DNA of 10,297 nt from CAIZGX01 sp044371535 (lineage in GTDB: Bacteria; Bacteroidota; Bacteroidia; Flavobacteriales_D; Sanyastnellaceae): NCBI GenBank assembly GCA_044371535.1, contig JBILTL010000071.1, positions 1 through 10,297 on the forward strand. The letters are read 5' to 3'. This document shows, piece after piece, positions 6,771 through 10,297 of the stretch. The notes below the pieces were generated by a model, which did not search any database, was not told where the DNA came from, and was given only the letters and a program-made list of their open reading frames with translations. Made by a program: the position numbers and the translations under genes. How positions within the stretch are numbered: the first letter of the stretch is position 1; the number at the start of each line of letters is the position of its first letter.

Positions 6771-7574
6771 ATGTTGAAGTCAATTTCAATTTATCCAGTA
6801 AAATCGTTGAACGGCATTGAACTAACCTCTTCAGAGGTGTTTCAGCACGGATTGAAATACGATCGCAATTGGATGTTGGTCGATTCCAACAACAAGTTCG
6901 TCACGCGACGAGAACGCCCCGAACTTTCGCTTGTTGAAACACGAATTTCGGAAAATGGACTTGCGTTTTCCTTCAACAATCAATCAGAACATGTTGCTCT
7001 TGGAACAAATGATTTACAAAAAGAAAAAATTGAATCGAAGGTTTGGGATTCGGCTGTTTTCGGATTTGAAGAAAGTCAAAACCTCAACACTTTTTTTTCT
7101 GACTTTTTGAAGGAAGAAGTGCGTCTCATTCGCATGCCTATTCAACCTGAACGAATGGAAATGGCTCCACTAACCGGAGAGTCGACTTCCAGTTCCTTTG
7201 CAGATAGTTTTCCGATTTTAGTTTTAGGAAGCGCTTCGCTCTACGCACTGAATGCGCAATTGGAGGAACCCATTGACGCTAGATACTTCCGTCCGAATTT
7301 ACTTTTCCAAACCGAACGTTCATTCGAAGAAGATGAATGGCATGAAATTCAAATTGGAAACGTACGACTTCGCAAAGCCAAGGCCTGCGGGCGATGCCGA
7401 ATGATTAATGTTAATCCAGACACTGGTGCTTATCGTTCAGATGTCATGCGTGAATTAGCGAAATTGCGCACTGTGAAGAATAAGGTTATCCTTGGCGATT
7501 TGTATTATCCTGTTCAAACCGGGTCTATTGAACTTCATTCCGAAGTGAAAGTTTTCACTACCTTCAACACATAA
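6771..7574 (+). CDS. MOSC-domain protein (YcbX/mARC-like), no ferredoxin domain
   Basis: This 267-residue protein has a MOSC N-terminal beta-barrel domain (about 1-95; SISIYPVKSLNGIEL at its start) and a MOSC domain (about 140-262; SFPILVLGSASL, then DARYFRPNLLF, then CGRCRMINVNPDTG). C209 in CGRC aligns with the conserved cysteine that holds the molybdenum cofactor in mARC-type proteins, and C206 precedes it. Relatives include mARC and E. coli YcbX, which reduce N-hydroxylated compounds. Unlike YcbX it lacks a C-terminal 2Fe-2S domain, so any reductase activity would need a separate electron donor. The ATG at 6771 is chosen because the protein starts right at the first beta strand; an open frame reaching back to 6669 would overlap hemE and adds unrelated sequence. 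It probably forms an operon with the UbiA gene, 10 bp downstream. The substrate is unknown. Confidence 0.88.
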   Translation: MLKSISIYPVKSLNGIELTSSEVFQHGLKYDRNWMLVDSNNKFVTRRERPELSLVETRISENGLAFSFNNQSEHVALGTNDLQKEKIESKVWDSAVFGFEESQNLNTFFSDFLKEEVRLIRMPIQPERMEMAPLTGESTSSSFADSFPILVLGSASLYALNAQLEEPIDARYFRPNLLFQTERSFEEDEWHEIQIGNVRLRKAKACGRCRMINVNPDTGAYRSDVMRELAKLRTVKNKVILGDLYYPVQTGSIELHSEVKVFTTFNT

Positions 7575-7584
7575 AATATTGTCT

Positions 7585-8472
7585 ATGACACAAGCGCTTT
7601 TAAAAATGTCTCGTCCGAACAATCTACTCATGATTGTCTTCGCCATGTTTGCGTTTCGCTTTGGTTTCGCGCACACCACAGTGCCTGCGGACTTCACGCA
7701 ATGGATGCAGTTCTTAGGAATGATGATCACCATAGTTTTACTAACTGCTGGAGGAAATTTCATTAACGACTATTTCGACGTTCGTGTCGATCGTATTAAC
7801 AAACCCAATGCAGTTTATGTTGAAACGCAAGTAAAACGCAGAGTTGTCATTCTTGCCCACATTGTGACGACAAGCTTAGGCATTCTCATTTCGTTTTTTG
7901 TAGGAAAGAGTATGCATTCGTATTTGCCTTTTGTTGTTGCCATTTTAGTTTCCATCGCCTTAGGGATATACACACCTTTTTTCAAGAAACGTGTTTTAAC
8001 TGGAAACCTTATCGTTTCGTTGTGCATTGGAATGATTCCTTTGTGGAGCGTTTGGCCGCATCTTTCAAACTTACACATCGGCTTTTGGACGTTGGTATTT
8101 TCTGTGTTTGCATTCACTGTTAATTTCAGCAGAGAGATTGTGAAGGACATTGAGGATGTGGAAGGCGATGCTGCGGAAAATTACAAAACTTTACCCGTTG
8201 TAATGGGTACACAAACGGCTCGTTTATACGCCTTGCTATTTTTGTTTGCGGCGCTAATTACTGCGGGCGTAACGTTGTTCATTGCGGCCACTCAACATCA
8301 CTCATTGGGCACCCTTTATTTAATAGGAATGGGCATGTGCCTTCCGCTCGTTATTTCTTTATTCGCTGTTTTCATGGCGAATTCAAAAGAAGGTTTTCAC
8401 AAAGCCAGTCTGATCTTGAAGATTGTAATGGCTGTTGGAATTTCTTGCGGGTTTGTGTTGAGGTTTGTCTGA
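7585..8472 (+). CDS. UbiA-family membrane prenyltransferase
   Basis: This 295-residue integral membrane enzyme transfers an isoprenoid chain to an acceptor. It shows roughly eight hydrophobic segments, with the two aspartate-rich motifs that hold the prenyl diphosphate through Mg2+: NDYFDVRVD (61-69; N61, D62, D65, D69) and KDIEDVEGD (187-195; D188, D191, D195). The linked INKPN and YKTLP segments are also typical. Related Bacteroidota proteins are often annotated as geranylgeranylglycerol-phosphate geranylgeranyltransferase-like; menaquinone (MenA) or haem-side (CtaB) roles are other family options. No quinone or isoprenoid gene is nearby to decide among them. I chose the ATG at 7585; a TTG two codons earlier is possible but less likely. 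It lies 10 bp after the MOSC gene and is followed by a strong terminator. Confidence 0.9.
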   Translation: MTQALLKMSRPNNLLMIVFAMFAFRFGFAHTTVPADFTQWMQFLGMMITIVLLTAGGNFINDYFDVRVDRINKPNAVYVETQVKRRVVILAHIVTTSLGILISFFVGKSMHSYLPFVVAILVSIALGIYTPFFKKRVLTGNLIVSLCIGMIPLWSVWPHLSNLHIGFWTLVFSVFAFTVNFSREIVKDIEDVEGDAAENYKTLPVVMGTQTARLYALLFLFAALITAGVTLFIAATQHHSLGTLYLIGMGMCLPLVISLFAVFMANSKEGFHKASLILKIVMAVGISCGFVLRFV

Positions 8473-8499
8473 CTTCCAATTATAAAAATATCATCAATG

Positions 8500-8530
8500 A
8501 AAAAGCCCTTCCGATATGGAAGGGCTTTTT
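8500..8530. terminator. Strong bidirectional rho-independent terminator
   Basis: A perfect 13-bp stem (AAAAAGCCCTTCC, 8500-8512, pairing with 8518-8530) encloses the 5-base loop GATAT. The A-run on one side and T-run on the other let it act on both strands. It sits 27 bp after the UbiA stop and 18 bp after the stop of the convergent secreted-protein gene, so it should end both transcripts. Confidence 0.92.
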
Positions 8531-8548
8531 CTATGAGAGAAAGATCTA

Positions 8549-10297
8549 TTACTTCTGAACCATCATGCGTTGTGTTTGCACTTCACCATTGTAGATGGCT
8601 TCAACAAAGTACAATCCATTTGCAAGTGGTCGTTCGAAAGTAATATTCGCATTTAGAATACCATTCACTGCGTAACGGTTATTCCATACTTGCTTACCCA
8701 AGGCATCTACAATGCGAATTTGGACGTTGTCAGATTCAACTCCTGAAAGGTTCATGTTTACATCAGTTCCGTGTGTTGGGTTTGGATACAAGCTCATGTT
8801 CACTTCGTTCGCGATTTCCGATTTTGTATCTGCAAAAGATGCGTTGTTGCTTTCGGCTACCATTCCAGCTGATCCAATGATACACATGTAATACGTTGAA
8901 CCCCACTGATAGTTCGAACCTGTATTTGGCAATATTGGTGCAGTTCTTACGGCGTAAGTCTTTCCGTGTTGAAGAGCAGCTACAGTTCCAAGATTAATGT
9001 AGTTTGAAGCAGCTCCTCTGCTCACAGCTATTGGAAGTCCAACTGTAGTCAGCGTTATCGGATTCACCTCTGTGAATTCCCATCTCCAGTTGGTTACACC
9101 GCAAACCCATGGAAGCGATGCTACACTTGCACCTCTGAATTTCGCACCGTTGATACACTGATCAGCTGTTCTAAGAGAAGTTGCTGGTTGTGCTATAGTG
9201 CTCATAGTACATGGCGACAATGCAGGAACAGCAATAATCTCTGAGTTACCGGCAGCGTCTAACAAATTGTATGTAGCTGTAATTGAAACATTGTATGTAG
9301 AACCATATGGCAACGATGGTGAGACGTTACTCAAGACGCAGATATCTGAAGACTGTGTTCTTGTGTAAACGTTACCAGCAGCATTCCCTGTTAGACCTGT
9401 AAAGGTGAATGTGTATACTGCTCCTGCACCCGCAAAGCTTGCCTTAAAGTATTGACACAAGCTATATGGTCCAGGACCGTAATCACAACCACCGCGCTTC
9501 AACATTTTCAAGCAAAGTGTATAAGAACCAATACCCAAAGCGCTGTTGTAATTTCTTACACCTACCTTGTATACTTGTCCAGATACAAGGCCTGAGAAAT
9601 TAAGAATCTCGCCACCTAAACCAGCAACTGCGTTCTCTGTTGCAATCAATGTTCCGCTTGGGTTCTGTAACTCAAGCAAAATATCGTTAGCACTTGAAGA
9701 CACTTGTATACTTACCGCTTCAGAAGTTGCAGTGAAATAGTGCCATTTGTCTTCTCCTGTTAAACAGATAGATTGTGAAGACAACGAAGGAGTGAATCCT
9801 GCAAGTGTGTGACTTTGTGTTACACACGTTGGGAAGAAGTTCGTCCAGACGTATTGTGAAGTCGCTGGGCTTTCTCCCAATAATTGATCAGGTAAACAAC
9901 CATCGTTTATATTTCCATCGCAGTCATCATCTATGGAGTTAATGCAAATTTCAACTGCACTTGGATTGACAGCAATATTCGCATCATTACAGTCACCACC
10001 GATTACTACGAAATTACCAGTTAAAACAGCGCACGTAGAAGCTACTAAAGAACCGCCGTATGTATCACCGTCAAGATCAGAATAATAATTAAATAGAGGT
10101 AATCCCTCATCAATTGAACTGTCGCAATCGTCATCGGTTAGGTTACATAATTCAGTAGCGCCAGGGTTAATTGCTGTACTGTTGTCATTACAATCGGTGT
10201 TTGTCGCGAAATATCCAACCGGGAGTGTGCAAGCGTTGGTTGTGGTTGCTCCAGCATAACCATCGCCATCCAAGTCAGCATAGTAGGTATTCTGAAC
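8549..10297 (-). CDS. Secreted T9SS cargo protein with MopE-like repeats, PPC-like and Ig-like domains (C-terminal 582 residues)
   Basis: The frame is open to the right window edge, so the N-terminus and signal peptide are outside. The visible 582 residues contain two MopE-like metal-binding repeats (about 4-66 and 70-134; DLDGD, DCND and DDDCD motifs), then a PPC-like beta domain (about 140-265; EDKWHYFTATS, YKVGVRNYN, GSYTLCL). Next come Ser/Thr/Gly-rich, Cys-containing, probably Ig-like beta segments (about 266-480; for example SLRTADQCINGAKF and CGVTNWRWEFTE). A T9SS type A sorting domain closes the protein (about 500-582; MSLYPNP, VRIVDALGK-like VQIRIVDALGKQVW, GLYFVEAIYNG, QRMMVQK). The protein should cross the outer membrane through the type IX system and lose the sorting domain. 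The aspartate-rich loops suggest Ca2+ or another metal. The exact role is unknown; an adhesin or surface protein is plausible. No catalytic domain is visible in this part. Confidence 0.93.
   Translation of the reverse strand, partial: VQNTYYADLDGDGYAGATTTNACTLPVGYFATNTDCNDNSTAINPGATELCNLTDDDCDSSIDEGLPLFNYYSDLDGDTYGGSLVASTCAVLTGNFVVIGGDCNDANIAVNPSAVEICINSIDDDCDGNINDGCLPDQLLGESPATSQYVWTNFFPTCVTQSHTLAGFTPSLSSQSICLTGEDKWHYFTATSEAVSIQVSSSANDILLELQNPSGTLIATENAVAGLGGEILNFSGLVSGQVYKVGVRNYNSALGIGSYTLCLKMLKRGGCDYGPGPYSLCQYFKASFAGAGAVYTFTFTGLTGNAAGNVYTRTQSSDICVLSNVSPSLPYGSTYNVSITATYNLLDAAGNSEIIAVPALSPCTMSTIAQPATSLRTADQCINGAKFRGASVASLPWVCGVTNWRWEFTEVNPITLTTVGLPIAVSRGAASNYINLGTVAALQHGKTYAVRTAPILPNTGSNYQWGSTYYMCIIGSAGMVAESNNASFADTKSEIANEVNMSLYPNPTHGTDVNMNLSGVESDNVQIRIVDALGKQVWNNRYAVNGILNANITFERPLANGLYFVEAIYNGEVQTQRMMVQK
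9896..10288 (-). repeat. Two tandem MopE-like Asp/Cys-rich protein repeats
   Basis: Within the secreted T9SS protein, fragment residues 4-66 and 70-134 align with a period of about 66 residues. Each has YYxDLDGDxY, then a cysteine, then DCND, then an NP motif (NPG or NPS), then a cysteine and DDDCD. Cysteines are at 23, 36, 51, 58 and at 89, 103, 118, 126 (spacings 13-15-7 and 14-15-8). The pattern matches the repeat family named after the Methylococcus copper protein MopE. The first repeat starts near the window edge, so more copies may lie beyond it. Confidence 0.82.

Noticed and set aside
7579..7584. TTG start giving two extra residues for the UbiA protein
   Set aside because: A normal ATG follows at 7585 and fits the usual short N-terminus before the first membrane segment.
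7455..8150. Minus-strand open frames (7455-7763 and 7815-8150) antisense to the MOSC and UbiA genes
   Set aside because: They oppose well-supported genes, show no recognisable domains, and look like shadow frames of the sense codons.
10271..10273. TTG at 10273 as the start of the right-hand secreted protein
   Set aside because: It encodes Leu inside the DLDGD motif of the first repeat, the frame is open to the edge, and a signal peptide is missing, so the gene continues beyond the window.
1..10297. The left and right secreted fragments as two ends of one gene or a rearranged copy
   Set aside because: The left fragment is an N-terminus reading off the left edge and the right one a C-terminus entering from the right edge, both on the minus strand, with complete genes between them; they are separate genes.

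Overview
The window looks like chromosomal DNA from a member of the Bacteroidota, most likely a Flavobacteriales-type organism. Four things point there. The protein truncated at the right edge ends in a type IX secretion (T9SS) sorting domain. Two OmpA-family proteins have the jelly-roll-plus-OmpA layout common in this phylum. The adk and obg genes form an overlapping pair with short, Bacteroidota-type products. Start codons lack strong Shine-Dalgarno sequences, and several are preceded by boxes resembling the Bacteroidota -7 element (TAnnTTTG). No gene here looks obviously foreign, and I see no transposase, tRNA, rRNA, CRISPR array or phage gene. No stretch longer than about 300 bases lacks a gene.

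Left part (1-3275). A secreted protein cut by the left edge lies 7 bp downstream of lpdA (dihydrolipoyl dehydrogenase), both on the minus strand. Divergent from lpdA is the plus-strand pair adk (adenylate kinase) and obg (ribosome-associated GTPase), overlapping by 4 bp. obg runs tail to tail into the next minus-strand gene, and their stop codons overlap in the 4-bp string CTAA.

Middle (3272-6770). Three minus-strand genes lie here: hemE (uroporphyrinogen decarboxylase, haem synthesis), then immediately an OmpA-like envelope protein, then a hairpin terminator, then a second, paralogous OmpA-like protein. The two OmpA-like proteins share a secreted N-terminal domain with a CxC end and a peptidoglycan-binding C-terminal domain. 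The copy next to hemE has a clearly altered binding loop.

Right part (6771-10297). A plus-strand pair encodes a MOSC-domain protein and a UbiA-family membrane prenyltransferase. A strong bidirectional terminator separates them from a large minus-strand T9SS cargo protein cut by the right edge. That protein carries at least two MopE-like, aspartate- and cysteine-rich metal-binding repeats, a PPC-like beta domain, probable Ig-like regions and the sorting domain.

The window is mostly housekeeping (energy metabolism, nucleotide balance, ribosome assembly, haem) interleaved with envelope and secreted proteins. I did not find a convincing new multi-gene system. The most informative oddities are the asymmetric OmpA paralog pair, the MopE-like repeats in a T9SS cargo, the MOSC/UbiA pairing, and the run of -7-like boxes very close to start codons.
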